Shown piece after piece: positions 8,311-15,749 of a DNA stretch of 18,863 nucleotides. Position numbers and translations under genes: made by a program. The notes beneath the pieces were generated by a model, which worked only from the letters and a program-made list of their open reading frames with translations, searched no databases and had not been told where the DNA came from. Origin of the DNA: Porphyrobacter sp. (GTDB lineage: Bacteria > Pseudomonadota > Alphaproteobacteria > Sphingomonadales > Sphingomonadaceae); NCBI GenBank assembly GCA_014359685.1, contig JACIYY010000371.1, positions 1 through 18,863 on the forward strand. Reading direction: 5' to 3'. Within the stretch, counting starts at the first letter, position 1, and every line of letters starts with the position of its first letter.

Positions 8311-9516
8311 TTGCGCATCGCGCTGATTGTTGTTGCAGAGGCTGCCGTCGCGCCGAATGCAGGTGCTGGCCATCGCCGGTCCGGGCCATCGGTGCCGCTG
8401 CGCCAGCTCGATTTCGCGCTCGCCTGTGGGTGTCAGCGGGTGGTCGCGCTGCACGAGGGCGCGCCCGACGATCCGGCGGTCATGGCTCTGGCGCGGACGG
8501 CGCGCTCGCGCGGCATGGTGGTGCAGATCATCGATGATGCGCACGGCCTGCTCGGCCGGATCGGCGCGGCGGATGAGGTGCTGGTCCAGACCGCCGGCCT
8601 CGTGCCGCAGGCGCCCGCTGCGGTGGAGGCGCTCGCCTCCGGGCCGGCGATCCTCTCGCTGCCCGCCGATGCTGCGGTGCCTGCCGGGTTCGAGAGGATC
8701 GACCGCGACCGCGCCTGGGCCGGGGCGGCGCTGCTGCCGGGATCGCTGGTGGAGCGGCTGGCCGAGCTTCCGCCCGACAGCGAGGCGTCGGCGGCGCTGC
8801 TGCGGATCGCCTTGCAGGCTCGGCTGCGCGAGCATCCGCTATCCTTCGCGCTGGTGGAGGAGGGGCACTGGACCCTGCTGCATCGCGGGCAGGCGCTCGC
8901 TTTCGCACAGGATGGCTGGCGCCGGCGTCAGCTCGTCGGCGCGCCCCCGCACGATCTGACCGGGCGGCTGGCCGGAGCGATCCTGCGGCGCTGGCCGGAT
9001 CGATTCCCTGCCGAGCCCCGTTCGCTGCTTGCGGCGCGAGCGGGCACGGCGGCGCTGCTGGCGGCGGCGCTGGCGTTGGCCTGGCTCGGTCAGGCCGCGG
9101 CGGGGCTGGCGCTGATCGCGCTGGCCGGGCTTGCCGCCGCGCTGGCGCGCAGTCTCGCGCGGATTGCTGCCGGACCGTTCGCCCTTCGGCGGGGGCGGCG
9201 ATGGCGGACCGATGCCGGCCTCGCTGTCGCGCTCGATCTGGCGCTCGCCGCTTGCGCAGCGCTGGCGGTCGGGGTCGAGGGGTGGCCGGGCCGTGTCTTT
9301 CCGCCGGCCGTGCTGCTGATCGCCTGGCGCGGCCGTCCGGCCGAGCGACGGCCGCGCCCGCTGGCGCTGCTCGGCGACCGGGGGCTGCTCGCGCTGCTGC
9401 TGGCTGTGGCGGCCGCGCTCGGACTGGCCGAGGCGGCGGTCATGCTGATGGCGCTGGTGTTCCTCGTCGCCGACCGCTTCGCCGCCCGACGCGGCAATCA
9501 TAACAGCCTTGGCTGA
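8311..9516 (+). CDS. Unrecognised membrane protein with N-terminal soluble domain
   Basis: A 401-residue protein whose family I do not recognise with confidence. From TTG 8311 it opens MRIALIVVAEAAV. Residues up to about 225 look soluble and alpha/beta: PLRQLDFALACGCQRVVAL is followed by predicted strands and helices ending in ADEVLV. This is loosely reminiscent of a sugar nucleotidyltransferase fold, but no GxGxR...K signature is present. The last 150 or so residues hold five or six Ala/Leu-rich membrane segments. The CDP-alcohol phosphatidyltransferase motif is absent, so a nucleotidyltransferase/phosphatidyltransferase fusion is only a weak guess. The frame stays open upstream to ATG 8209, but that start overlaps DUF1467 by 26 bases and lacks a good ribosome site. 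It is probably the last gene of the nuo-rnj run. Confidence 0.7.
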   Translation: MRIALIVVAEAAVAPNAGAGHRRSGPSVPLRQLDFALACGCQRVVALHEGAPDDPAVMALARTARSRGMVVQIIDDAHGLLGRIGAADEVLVQTAGLVPQAPAAVEALASGPAILSLPADAAVPAGFERIDRDRAWAGAALLPGSLVERLAELPPDSEASAALLRIALQARLREHPLSFALVEEGHWTLLHRGQALAFAQDGWRRRQLVGAPPHDLTGRLAGAILRRWPDRFPAEPRSLLAARAGTAALLAAALALAWLGQAAAGLALIALAGLAAALARSLARIAAGPFALRRGRRWRTDAGLAVALDLALAACAALAVGVEGWPGRVFPPAVLLIAWRGRPAERRPRPLALLGDRGLLALLLAVAAALGLAEAAVMLMALVFLVADRFAARRGNHNSLG

Positions 9517-9947
9517 ACCAGGCTCAGGCGAGCGATTCCGGGGGTGGCGGACGTCCGAAGCGCGGCCGCTCTTGCCATTCCGCCACGGCCCCGCGCACCG
9601 CGTCGGCGCTCGCGGAGATCAGGTCGGGCGAGGCGTCGATGCCGTATCGCTCTTCGCGCTGCCAGCAGATCTGGCGGACTCTTGGCGAACAGCTCCTGCG
9701 GATCATGGCCAGCCAGCAGCTGGTCGGCCGCGTTCCTGTCGATCGCCGTATCGGTGGTCCTTCCTATCCATCTGCGCAGCCCCGCACAGAAAATTACCGA
9801 CAGTCCCACCGGGGTTGTCGCCGTTCGGGATTCAGCTTCGCTTCAATCGATGAAGACCAGGCGCTCGGGACGGAAGTGCCCAACGGACCGCGGCCGGAGG
9901 CGCCAAGCCGGCCTGAATGCGCGAAGTCGCGGAAGTGTTGAGAAAAC
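9517..9947. other. Gene-poor stretch
   Basis: About 430 bases between the membrane protein gene and tRNA-Gly. The only coding signal is the - strand remnant at 9524-9809. The rest (about 9780-9947) is visibly less GC-rich than its surroundings, with A/T runs such as GAAAATTA and TTGAGAAAACTGG. No direct repeat of the tRNA-Gly 3' end was found here, and no clear promoter or terminator is seen. Confidence 0.6.
9524..9809 (-). pseudogene. Frameshifted gene remnant beside tRNA-Gly
   Basis: Two - strand frames join into one plausible protein end. The upstream frame reads HDPQELFAKSPPDLLAAR. After a one-base shift near 9655 the next frame continues with EERYGIDASPDLISASAD, then RGAVAEWQERPRFGRPPPP and ESLA, ending at the stop at 9524. 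Each part alone has no sensible start or end, and neighbouring genes account for none of it. I do not recognise the family. The upper limit is approximate; no good start codon with a ribosome site is seen. It could be a decayed gene, a 3' fragment left after a deletion, or an intact gene with a sequencing error. Confidence 0.4.
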
Positions 9948-10022
9948 TGGAGCGGGCGAAGGGATTCGAACCCTCGACCCCAACCTTGGCAAGGTTGTGC
10001 TCTACCCCTGAGCTACGCCCGC
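9948..10022 (-). tRNA. tRNA-Gly (anticodon GCC)
   Basis: A full cloverleaf on the - strand, 75 bases with encoded CCA. The acceptor stem GCGGGCG pairs with CGCCCGC. The D arm is GCTC/GAGC, and the anticodon stem CAACC/GGTTG encloses TTGCCAA, giving GCC. The T arm is GAGGG-TTCGAAT-CCCTT. The discriminator is U, as expected for glycine tRNA. It reads GGC and GGT codons, the preferred glycine codons in such a GC-rich genome. It stands alone; the adjacent protein genes are on the + strand. Confidence 0.97.
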
Positions 10023-10175
10023 TCACTGACGCTCGTCCCCGCCGGGGCGGACCCGGGCCGGGTGGGGAGGCGCGCGACTAGCATCGGCCCCGGCGCGCTG
10101 CAAGCGGAAATGGCCTGCCCGCGAAGGGCCGTTCTCGCACTGCGCCGCGCGGCCGCTCGCCGATACGAACCGCCC

Positions 10176-10205
10176 TTCACAAATCCGCCCGAACGTCCAC
10201 ATTAG
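10176..10205 (+). promoter_or_regulatory. Possible sigma-70-type promoter for the cnoX-like gene
   Basis: TTCACA (10176-10181) and CATTAG (10200-10205) are 18 bases apart and about 30 bases before the TTG start. The -35 matches TTGACA at five of six bases; the -10 is weak. The position fits a short leader with the AGGAG site at 10226-10230. This is a by-eye call. Confidence 0.25.
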
Positions 10206-10237
10206 AGGCCCGGCACAACGCAGACAGGAGCGGACCC

Positions 10238-11155
10238 TTGGCAAGCATCGGCCTCAATCTCGACGAGCAGAAGGCGGTCGATCGCTTCCGCCAGCAGGTG
10301 GTCGAACCGTCGCGCGACAAGCTCGTCATCATTGATTTCTGGGCCGAATGGTGCGGGCCATGCAAGGCGCTGACGCCGCTTCTGGAAAAGGTTGCCGCCG
10401 CCTATGCCGACAAGGGGGTGGTGCTGGTCAAGCTGAACGTGGACGAGGAACCGTTCATCGCCAGCCAGTTCCAGGTCCGCTCCATCCCCACCGTCTATGC
10501 GATCTTCCAGGGCCAGCCGGTCGCCGACCTGACCCCGGCGCGCACCGAGAGCCAGCTCAAGCAGGCACTCGACCAGATCCTCGCCCAGCTGCCGGTCACC
10601 GGCGGCGCGGGCGATAGCGCCGGCGGTCCGGACATCGCGCAGCTGGTGGCAATGGGCGAGCAGGTGCTGGCCGATGGCGATGGCGAGCGGGCCGCCGGCA
10701 TCTTCGACCAGATCGTCGCCATGGCGCCCAATGATGCCGGCGCGCAGTCCGGCCTTATCCGGGCGCTGATCGCCGCCGGCCGGATCGAGGACGCGCAGGC
10801 CGCCTTCGCCGCCGTGCCCGAGGAGCTGCGCGGCGATCCGCTGGTGACGCAGGCCGGCAGCGCGCTGGCGCTGCTAGGCAGCGGGGTCGAAGCCGGCGAG
10901 CTCGAGGCGCTGCGCGCCGCCGCCGCCGAGCGTCCGGCCGACATGGAAGCGCAATTCGCCTTCGCCCAGGGCGCCTTCGCCGCCGGCCAGCGCGACGAGG
11001 CGGCCGACACGCTGCTGCGGATGATCGCCGCCGATCCGGACTGGAACGAGGGCGCCGCGCGCGCCAAGCTGCTGCAGATCTTCGAAGCGGTCGGGCTGGA
11101 GGATCCCTGGGTCTCCGCTCAGCGCCGCCGCCTCAGCCTGCTGCTGTTCGGCTGA
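10238..11155 (+). CDS. cnoX: CnoX/YbbN-type thioredoxin-TPR co-chaperone
   Basis: A 305-residue cytoplasmic protein with an N-terminal thioredoxin domain (about residues 10-110) and a C-terminal TPR-like helical domain (about 125-305). This is the layout of CnoX (YbbN), a chaperedoxin that protects unfolding proteins from over-oxidation and hands them to GroEL/DnaK. The active site WCGPC has C39 and C42. E. coli YbbN lacks this complete CXXC pair, whereas alphaproteobacterial CnoX keeps it and is redox-active, so reductase activity is expected here. The cis-Pro loop reads VRSIPTVY. The start is TTG at 10238, supported by AGGAG seven bases upstream; no ATG gives a full domain. The LON-domain gene follows after ten bases, probably in one operon. 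Confidence 0.9.
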   Translation: MASIGLNLDEQKAVDRFRQQVVEPSRDKLVIIDFWAEWCGPCKALTPLLEKVAAAYADKGVVLVKLNVDEEPFIASQFQVRSIPTVYAIFQGQPVADLTPARTESQLKQALDQILAQLPVTGGAGDSAGGPDIAQLVAMGEQVLADGDGERAAGIFDQIVAMAPNDAGAQSGLIRALIAAGRIEDAQAAFAAVPEELRGDPLVTQAGSALALLGSGVEAGELEALRAAAAERPADMEAQFAFAQGAFAAGQRDEAADTLLRMIAADPDWNEGAARAKLLQIFEAVGLEDPWVSAQRRRLSLLLFG

Positions 11156-11165
11156 GCCGCAGCCG

Positions 11166-11780
11166 ATGGCCGCCCTTCGCCTGCCGATCTTTCCGCTGAC
11201 CGGCGCGATCCTGTTCCCCGGCCTGCAACTGCCGCTGCACATCTTTGAGCCGCGCTATCGCGATCTGGTCGGCTCCGCTTTGGCCCGGGACCGGCGGATT
11301 GCCATGATCCAGCCGCAGGGCTCGGCCGAGGGCGCGCCGCTGTTCGGCATCGGCTGCGTCGGCCGGATCGACGAGGTCGAGGCGCTGCCCGACGGCCGCT
11401 ACAATATCGTGCTGGAGGGGGAGGCGCGCTTCCGCCTGCTGCGCGAGCTCGCCGTCAAGACCCGCTTCCGCCAGGTTGAATGCGAGCTGATCGAGGAGCC
11501 GGCGGGCGAGGTGCTGTCCGGGATCGAACGCGCCAGCTTCGAACGGGAGGCCCGCCGCTTCGCCGACCGGCAGGGCTATGGCGTCGACTGGAATGCGGTC
11601 GAGCGGCTCGACGATGCCTCGCTGATCAACGGCGTCAGCCAGATCGCGCCGTTCGATGCGGCCGCCAAGCAGGCGCTGCTGGAGGCACCCGATCTGGCCA
11701 CCCGGTGCGAGCTGCTGGTGCAGCTGATGCAGTTCTTCGGCCGCAGCGACCCGGACGAGCGGCGCGTCACGCTGCAATAG
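11166..11780 (+). CDS. LON peptidase substrate-binding domain protein
   Basis: A 204-residue protein consisting only of the Lon N-terminal (substrate-binding) domain. The signature LPIFPLTGAILFPG, then LPLHIFEPRYRDLV, covers residues about 5-34, followed by the FGIGCVGRIDEVEALPDGRYNIVLEGEAR region (split here: FGIGCVGRIDEV, then GRYNIVLEGEARFRLL). A helical C-terminal part carries ATRCELLVQLMQFFG. There is no AAA+ or Ser-Lys protease domain, so it is not Lon itself. The family is widespread but its role is unproven; adaptor or substrate-binding functions have been suggested. The tight link to the CnoX-like gene hints at protein quality control. It ends 58 bases before the convergent marC-like gene. 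Confidence 0.88.
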   Translation: MAALRLPIFPLTGAILFPGLQLPLHIFEPRYRDLVGSALARDRRIAMIQPQGSAEGAPLFGIGCVGRIDEVEALPDGRYNIVLEGEARFRLLRELAVKTRFRQVECELIEEPAGEVLSGIERASFEREARRFADRQGYGVDWNAVERLDDASLINGVSQIAPFDAAAKQALLEAPDLATRCELLVQLMQFFGRSDPDERRVTLQ

Positions 11781-11793
11781 GGCGCTTCCGCTC

Positions 11794-11810
11794 GCCTCCC
11801 GATGGGGGGC
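11794..11810. terminator. Hairpin between convergent genes
   Basis: GCCTCCC-GAT-GGGGGGC can form a seven-pair stem (one G-T pair) with a three-base loop, between the ends of the LON-domain gene and the opposing MarC-family gene. There is no T-run, so a factor-independent terminator is uncertain; in a GC-rich genome it may still mark the transcript ends. Confidence 0.3.
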
Positions 11811-11838
11811 CGACGCGCGGCAGTGTCGCCCGGCCCGC

Positions 11839-12459
11839 TCAGGGGAACGTGCCGCGGATCCCGTCGATCACATATTGCGCCGCCAGCGCGGCCAGCAGCA
11901 CGCCCAGCAGCCGCGTCAGCACCGCCTCCACCCGCGATCCGAACACCCGCATCAGCGGCGCGGCGACCAGCAGCGCCGCCAGTGTCAGCAGCAGCACCGC
12001 GACCAGCGCGCCCAGCACCACCAGCGTGCCGGCAAGGCCCTGTGCCGTGCTTTCCAGCAGCATCACCGAGGAGATCGACCCCGGCCCGGCCAGCATCGGG
12101 ATCGCCATCGGGAACACGGACACGTCCTCGACCCCCGGCGTGTCGCGCACCTTCTCGGCCCGCTGCTCGCGCCGCTGCGTGCGCGTCTCGAACACCATGT
12201 CGAGCGCGATCAGGAACAGCATGATGCCGCCCGCGATGCGGAACGAATCGAGCTCGATCTGCAGCGCGCTGAGCACATCCTGCCCGACCGCGAGGAAGAA
12301 CAGCAGGATCAGCGCCGCGACCACGCAGGCGCGCACCGCCATCGCCCGCCGATCGCGCGGCGAGGCATCGGCCGTCAGGCCGGCATAGATCGGCGCACAG
12401 CCGGGCGGGTCGATGACGACGAACAGGGTGATGAAGGCGGAGAGGAACAGCTCCAGCAT
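11839..12459 (-). CDS. MarC family integral membrane protein
   Basis: A 206-residue polytopic inner-membrane protein with about six hydrophobic segments. Family marks are FVVIDPPGCAPIYAGLT near residue 14-30, DVLSALQIELDSFRIAGGIM and VFPMAIPMLAGPGSISSVML, all typical of the MarC/UPF0056 family. The family was once linked to multiple antibiotic resistance, a link later withdrawn, and its substrate is unknown. The ATG at 12459 follows the stop of the upstream lipoprotein gene by three bases, so it probably belongs to the same - strand transcript. It ends facing the LON-domain gene. The membrane-protein call is secure; the function is not known. Confidence 0.9.
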   Translation of the reverse strand: MLELFLSAFITLFVVIDPPGCAPIYAGLTADASPRDRRAMAVRACVVAALILLFFLAVGQDVLSALQIELDSFRIAGGIMLFLIALDMVFETRTQRREQRAEKVRDTPGVEDVSVFPMAIPMLAGPGSISSVMLLESTAQGLAGTLVVLGALVAVLLLTLAALLVAAPLMRVFGSRVEAVLTRLLGVLLAALAAQYVIDGIRGTFP

Positions 12460-12462
12460 CGC

Positions 12463-13230
12463 CTAGCCGCCAGCCGGCCCGCCGGCGTCGGCGGGAACGG
12501 TCTCCCACCCCCCATCGGTCCAGAACCGGCCGACGATCGCGGCGCGGCCGCCGGGTTCGGCCTGCCAGTGCCAGCGCAGCGTGCCATCGCGCGAGGCGGA
12601 TGCCGTGCCCTGCGCGTCACCACCCGGCGCGCCTGCGGGCAGAGGCTGCGCCGGCGCAGTATCGCAGGCGGCGGTTCTGGCGCGGATGAAGCTGGCCGCC
12701 TCCACCAGGATCGCATCGTCGGTCGGCGCGCTGCGCGCCCGATCCTGCTCGCGCCGGTTGCGGGTGAGCGCGGGGTCCGGCGCCGCGGCGCTGTGCGTCC
12801 AGCGAAACTCGCCCTCGTCATCGCGCTGCCAGATACGGGTGAAGCGGCTCCATTCGCCGGCAGGATCGACGCTGATGCCGGCGACGAGGACGGCCGACCC
12901 GTCGCAGCTCGACCACACGTCGCGCGGCGCCCAGCGGTCGGCGCTGGCGGGATTGGCGCGGCCCGCCAGCCAGTCGCGCGCGGCGACCGGCTGCGGCACG
13001 GCGATCAGCGCATCGTCGGCGGCATAATCGGCATAGGCGGTCCATTGCCCCTGCTCGCGCGCGGCGCGGGCGAAGGCCAGCTCGGTGGCGACCACGCTGG
13101 TCGGCTCGGCAACAGGCGGCAGGCGCGCCAGGACCGCGCGGTCGGCGCGGGCGCCCGGATCGTCACGACCGCCGGGTCCGCCGGCGCAGGCCGTCAGCAG
13201 CAGCAGGCCGGCGGCGGCCAGCCACCTCAT
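12463..13230 (-). CDS. Putative lipoprotein with DUF4440/NTF2-like domain
   Basis: A 255-residue envelope protein. It starts with a lipoprotein signal: MRW, a hydrophobic run, then LLTAC with the lipidated Cys at residue 15. The mature part contains ELAFARAAREQGQWTAYADY, later RDVWSSCDGSAVLVAG and FTRIWQRDDEGEFRWTHSA. This pattern matches sphingomonad proteins of the DUF4440/NTF2-like (SnoaL-related) group, small cone-shaped folds that bind ligands or do simple catalysis. No catalytic residues can be named. The C-terminal third (about 165-255) is a less conserved Ala/Gly/Pro-rich extension with a WHWQAEPGG strand region. The ATG overlaps the yggT stop by four bases (ATGA). The DUF4440 assignment is from memory of the motif. 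Confidence 0.72.
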   Translation of the reverse strand: MRWLAAAGLLLLTACAGGPGGRDDPGARADRAVLARLPPVAEPTSVVATELAFARAAREQGQWTAYADYAADDALIAVPQPVAARDWLAGRANPASADRWAPRDVWSSCDGSAVLVAGISVDPAGEWSRFTRIWQRDDEGEFRWTHSAAAPDPALTRNRREQDRARSAPTDDAILVEAASFIRARTAACDTAPAQPLPAGAPGGDAQGTASASRDGTLRWHWQAEPGGRAAIVGRFWTDGGWETVPADAGGPAGG

Positions 13231-13523
13231 GCCACGGCGCTGAGGGCGAGGTTGCGCAGGACGATGTCGATGATGTTGAGCAGCACGATCAGCACCAGCG
13301 GCGAGAAGTCGATCGCCCCGGTGTCGGGCAGCAGCCGCCGGATCGGCCGCAGCAGCGGGTCGAGCAGCGCGTTCACCGAGGTCCAGATCGCCGCCACCCA
13401 GCGATTGTGCATGCTGAGGACGTTGAACGACACCAGCAGGCTGAGCACGAACTGGACGATCACCAGCACGACGATCACCGAAATCAGGTAGCCGACGATC
13501 TGCGACAGGGTCAGGAAGAACAC
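13227..13523 (-). CDS. YggT family membrane protein
   Basis: A 98-residue membrane protein with two hydrophobic hairpins. The first holds QIVGYLISVIVVLVIVQFVL; the second follows LLDPLLRPIRRLLPDTGAID and contains FSPLVLIVLLNIIDIVLR. LDPLL.PIRR and the D.SPL motif are the hallmarks of YggT (Ycf19-like) proteins, linked to osmotic tolerance in E. coli and to thylakoid or division functions elsewhere. The open frame extends upstream to 13775, but that extension is Arg/Ser-rich shadow. GTG at 13523, with GAGAGG about ten bases upstream, gives the usual family length. The stop overlaps the next lipoprotein ATG by four bases. Confidence 0.88.
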   Translation of the reverse strand: MFFLTLSQIVGYLISVIVVLVIVQFVLSLLVSFNVLSMHNRWVAAIWTSVNALLDPLLRPIRRLLPDTGAIDFSPLVLIVLLNIIDIVLRNLALSAVA

Positions 13524-13617
13524 GGGTGCAAGGCCTCTCGTTTCAGCGCCAGTGCTGCCTAGCCGAGCGGGGGGCATAGCAGCAAGCGCCCCGCGAAACG
13601 CAACCCGGCCGCCGCGC

Positions 13618-14157
13618 TCACGCCGGCCCGCCGCGCCCGGCGCGCTCCATCGGCTCGACGAAGGTGGAGCGGCGGATCGTCCAGCGCAGCTGGTCGGGCG
13701 TGGCGCCGGGCACGTCGTTGACGCGGCGCAACTCGATCGTGCCGGTGCGCGGCGGGCGCGCCGGATCGGCGGCATCGGTCAGCGCGCCCTCGATGGTGCA
13801 GTAGAGCGAGCCGGCGGCCCCCTCCTCGTGCACCGCCGCCACGGTGAAGCGCGGCTGCCGGATCCCGCCGAACAGCGCCCGCAGCCGTGCGCCGTCGATC
13901 ACCGGATCGTCCCACGCCAGCGCGGCGCGATCGAACGCACCCTCGGCGATGGCCTCGAAGTAGAACCGCGCCACGGCCTCGCAATCGCGGCTGGCCAGCG
14001 CCGGAAAGTCGCCGGCCTGCGGCGGCAGGGCGGCTGGCGTCGCGAGCGGGTCGGGCTGGACACGCGGCGCGGGATCGGCCGGCGGCGCCGGCTCCCCCGA
14101 ACAGCCGGCCAGCGCCGTGGCAAGCATCAGGGACAGGGCGGCGCGGATCGGCATCAT
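13618..14157 (-). CDS. Putative lipoprotein, NTF2-like
   Basis: A 179-residue predicted lipoprotein: [10 protein letters not shown] is a good lipobox with Cys at residue 19. A Pro/Ala-rich linker (about 22-48) follows, then a folded domain. [20 protein letters not shown] resembles the first helix of NTF2-like folds, followed by [13 protein letters not shown] and [19 protein letters not shown]. No enzyme function can be assigned. The start is ATG at 14157, which overlaps the argB stop (ATGA); a second ATG directly after it (14154) is equally possible. It is therefore likely translated together with argB. A gap of about 94 bases separates it from yggT. Confidence 0.7.
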   Translation of the reverse strand: MMPIRAALSLMLATALAGCSGEPAPPADPAPRVQPDPLATPAALPPQAGDFPALASRDCEAVARFYFEAIAEGAFDRAALAWDDPVIDGARLRALFGGIRQPRFTVAAVHEEGAAGSLYCTIEGALTDAADPARPPRTGTIELRRVNDVPGATPDQLRWTIRRSTFVEPMERAGRGGPA

Positions 14158-15053
14158 CCCTTGCGGACCAGCGTTCCGGCGCCGCGGCTGGTGAAGAATT
14201 CCAGCAGCATCGCGTGGCGGACCCGCCCGTCGAGCACCACCGCCGCCTCGCAGCCGGCCTCGACCGCCTGGACGCAGGTTTCCAGCTTGGGGATCATGCC
14301 GCCCTTGATCGTGCCCGCCTCGCGCAGCCGGGCGATGTCGGCCGGCGTCAGGTCGTCGATCAGCTGCCCCTGCGCGTCGAGCACGCCCGGCACGTCGGTC
14401 AGCAGGAACAGCCGCGCGGCGCCCAGCGCGGCGGCGATGGCCCCGGCCATGGTGTCGGCGTTGATGTTGTAGGTCGCCCCGTCCGCGCCGGCGCCGATCG
14501 GCGCGATCACCGGGATCATCCCGGCGCGGCTGGCGGTGTCGAGCAGCCTGGTGTCGACCCTCTCCGGCTGCCCGACGAAGCCCAGGTCCAGCACCTGTTC
14601 GATCCGGCTGTCAGGGTCGGTCACGGTGCGGGTCAGGCGGGTGGCGGTGACCATGTTGCCGTCCTTGCCCGAGATCCCGATCGCGGTGCCGCCGGCCTGC
14701 GCGATCCAGCCGACCAGTTCCTTGTTGATCGCACCCGACAGGACCATCTCGGCGATCTCGGCGGTGGCCTTGTCGGTGACGCGCAGCCCGTCGACGAAGG
14801 AGGATTCGACCCCCAGCTTCTTCAGCATGGCGCCGATCTGCGGACCGCCGCCATGGACCACCACCGGATTGATGCCGACCGCCTTCAGCAGCACGATGTC
14901 CTGCGCGAAATCGCGCGCGGCATCGGGGTCGCCCATCGCATGGCCGCCATACTTCACCACGAAGCTGCGCCCGGCATAGCGCTGGAAATAGGGCAGCGCC
15001 TCGATCAGCGTCTCCGCCTTGGCCAGCATATGGGGGTCCTGCTCCGGGGTCAT
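14154..15053 (-). CDS. argB: Acetylglutamate kinase
   Basis: ArgB phosphorylates N-acetylglutamate, the second step of arginine synthesis. The 299-residue protein shows VVKYGGHAM (phosphate loop with K34), [10 protein letters not shown] (residues 64-73) and later ITDLTPAD-like [11 protein letters not shown] and [11 protein letters not shown]. An extra N-terminal helix with [13 protein letters not shown] precedes the core. This element is typical of the hexameric, arginine-inhibited kinases, so feedback inhibition by arginine is expected, although not shown. The ATG at 15053 lies about 50 bases downstream of tRNA-Lys with no clear ribosome site, and the stop overlaps the following lipoprotein gene. 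Confidence 0.97.
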   Translation of the reverse strand: MTPEQDPHMLAKAETLIEALPYFQRYAGRSFVVKYGGHAMGDPDAARDFAQDIVLLKAVGINPVVVHGGGPQIGAMLKKLGVESSFVDGLRVTDKATAEIAEMVLSGAINKELVGWIAQAGGTAIGISGKDGNMVTATRLTRTVTDPDSRIEQVLDLGFVGQPERVDTRLLDTASRAGMIPVIAPIGAGADGATYNINADTMAGAIAAALGAARLFLLTDVPGVLDAQGQLIDDLTPADIARLREAGTIKGGMIPKLETCVQAVEAGCEAAVVLDGRVRHAMLLEFFTSRGAGTLVRKG

Positions 15054-15102
15054 GGCCGCATCGTCTAGCCGGGCCGGGTGGGGGGCGCTAGGGCGGACAG
15101 GA

Positions 15103-15178
15103 TGGTGAGCCCTGCTGGGTTCGAACCAGCGACCTACTGATTAAAAGTCAGTTGCTCTACCGACTGAGCTAAGGGCCC
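15103..15178 (-). tRNA. tRNA-Lys (anticodon TTT)
   Basis: A complete 76-base cloverleaf on the - strand with encoded CCA and discriminator A. The acceptor stem GGGCCCT pairs with AGGGCTC (one G-T pair). The anticodon stem ACTGA/TCAGT encloses CTTTTAA, giving TTT. The T arm has GCTGG-TTCGAAC-CCAGC. It reads AAA and, by wobble, AAG. It sits between folK (40 bases upstream) and argB (about 50 bases downstream), all on the same strand, so it may be cut out of a longer mRNA. Confidence 0.97.
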
Positions 15179-15218
15179 CCGCTGCATCAGGGGGATGCGC
15201 GCGACGCCTGCGCGCGGG

Positions 15219-15749
15219 TCACCTAGGCAGGCGGTTCCGACGGGTCAAGCGCGCGGAGAGCTGGCGCAGGGTGCGGCCGGTCACCGGGTCGCGCCAGTGC
15301 GGCGCGATCGCCGCCGCCGGGCCGATCACGAAGCCCCGTTCGCGGAACGCGGGGTGCGGAATGGTCAGGCCGGGCGTGGCCCAGCGCCCGCCGCTCCACA
15401 GCACGATGTCGAGGTCGAGCACCCGCGCGCCCCAGCGCCGCCCGCCGGGCCGGCGCCCGAAGCCGCGCTCGATCCGCTTCAGCAGCGCCAGCAGCGCCGG
15501 CGGCGCCAGCGCCGTCTCGATCAGCGCCGCCGCATTGGCATAAAGCCGCGCCGATGGCCCGAGCGGCAGGCTCGCCACCACCGCCGATCGCGCTTTCACC
15601 GCCAGCCCTTCGGCCGCCAGCCGCGCCAGCGCCGCCGCCAGCACGGCGCGCGGGGGGCCGTGGCGATGGTGGCGCCGGTTCGATCCCAGCCCCAGCAGGT
15701 AGGTGTGCGGCCCGGCTTCGGACGCCGCCGCGCTCAGACGTCCTCGCAA
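15219..15749 (-). CDS. folK: 2-amino-4-hydroxy-6-hydroxymethyldihydropteridine diphosphokinase
   Basis: FolK transfers pyrophosphate from ATP to the pterin alcohol in folate synthesis. With a TTG start at 15749 the protein has 176 residues, normal for the family. It shows GLGSN at residues 20-24, the magnesium site RWGARVLDLDI with D112 and D114, and TIPHPAFRERGFVIGP with the conserved PHP-A-RERGFV block. The loop after GLGSN is RRHHRHGPP, not the usual GD-rich loop. The start is uncertain: the frame has no ATG or GTG near the expected N-terminus. TTG 15749 overlaps the upstream amidase gene by 16 bases, and a CTG slightly downstream is also possible. The open frame extends to 16004 only as shadow. 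Confidence 0.88.
   Translation of the reverse strand: MRGRLSAAASEAGPHTYLLGLGSNRRHHRHGPPRAVLAAALARLAAEGLAVKARSAVVASLPLGPSARLYANAAALIETALAPPALLALLKRIERGFGRRPGGRRWGARVLDLDIVLWSGGRWATPGLTIPHPAFRERGFVIGPAAAIAPHWRDPVTGRTLRQLSARLTRRNRLPR

Noticed and set aside
9517..10022. Integration site of a mobile element at tRNA-Gly
   Set aside because: No integrase, no transposase and no second copy of the tRNA 3' end were found in the window.
11875..13491. Long + strand open frame across marC-like, lipoprotein and yggT genes
   Set aside because: It is antisense to three genes with clear membrane or lipoprotein features.
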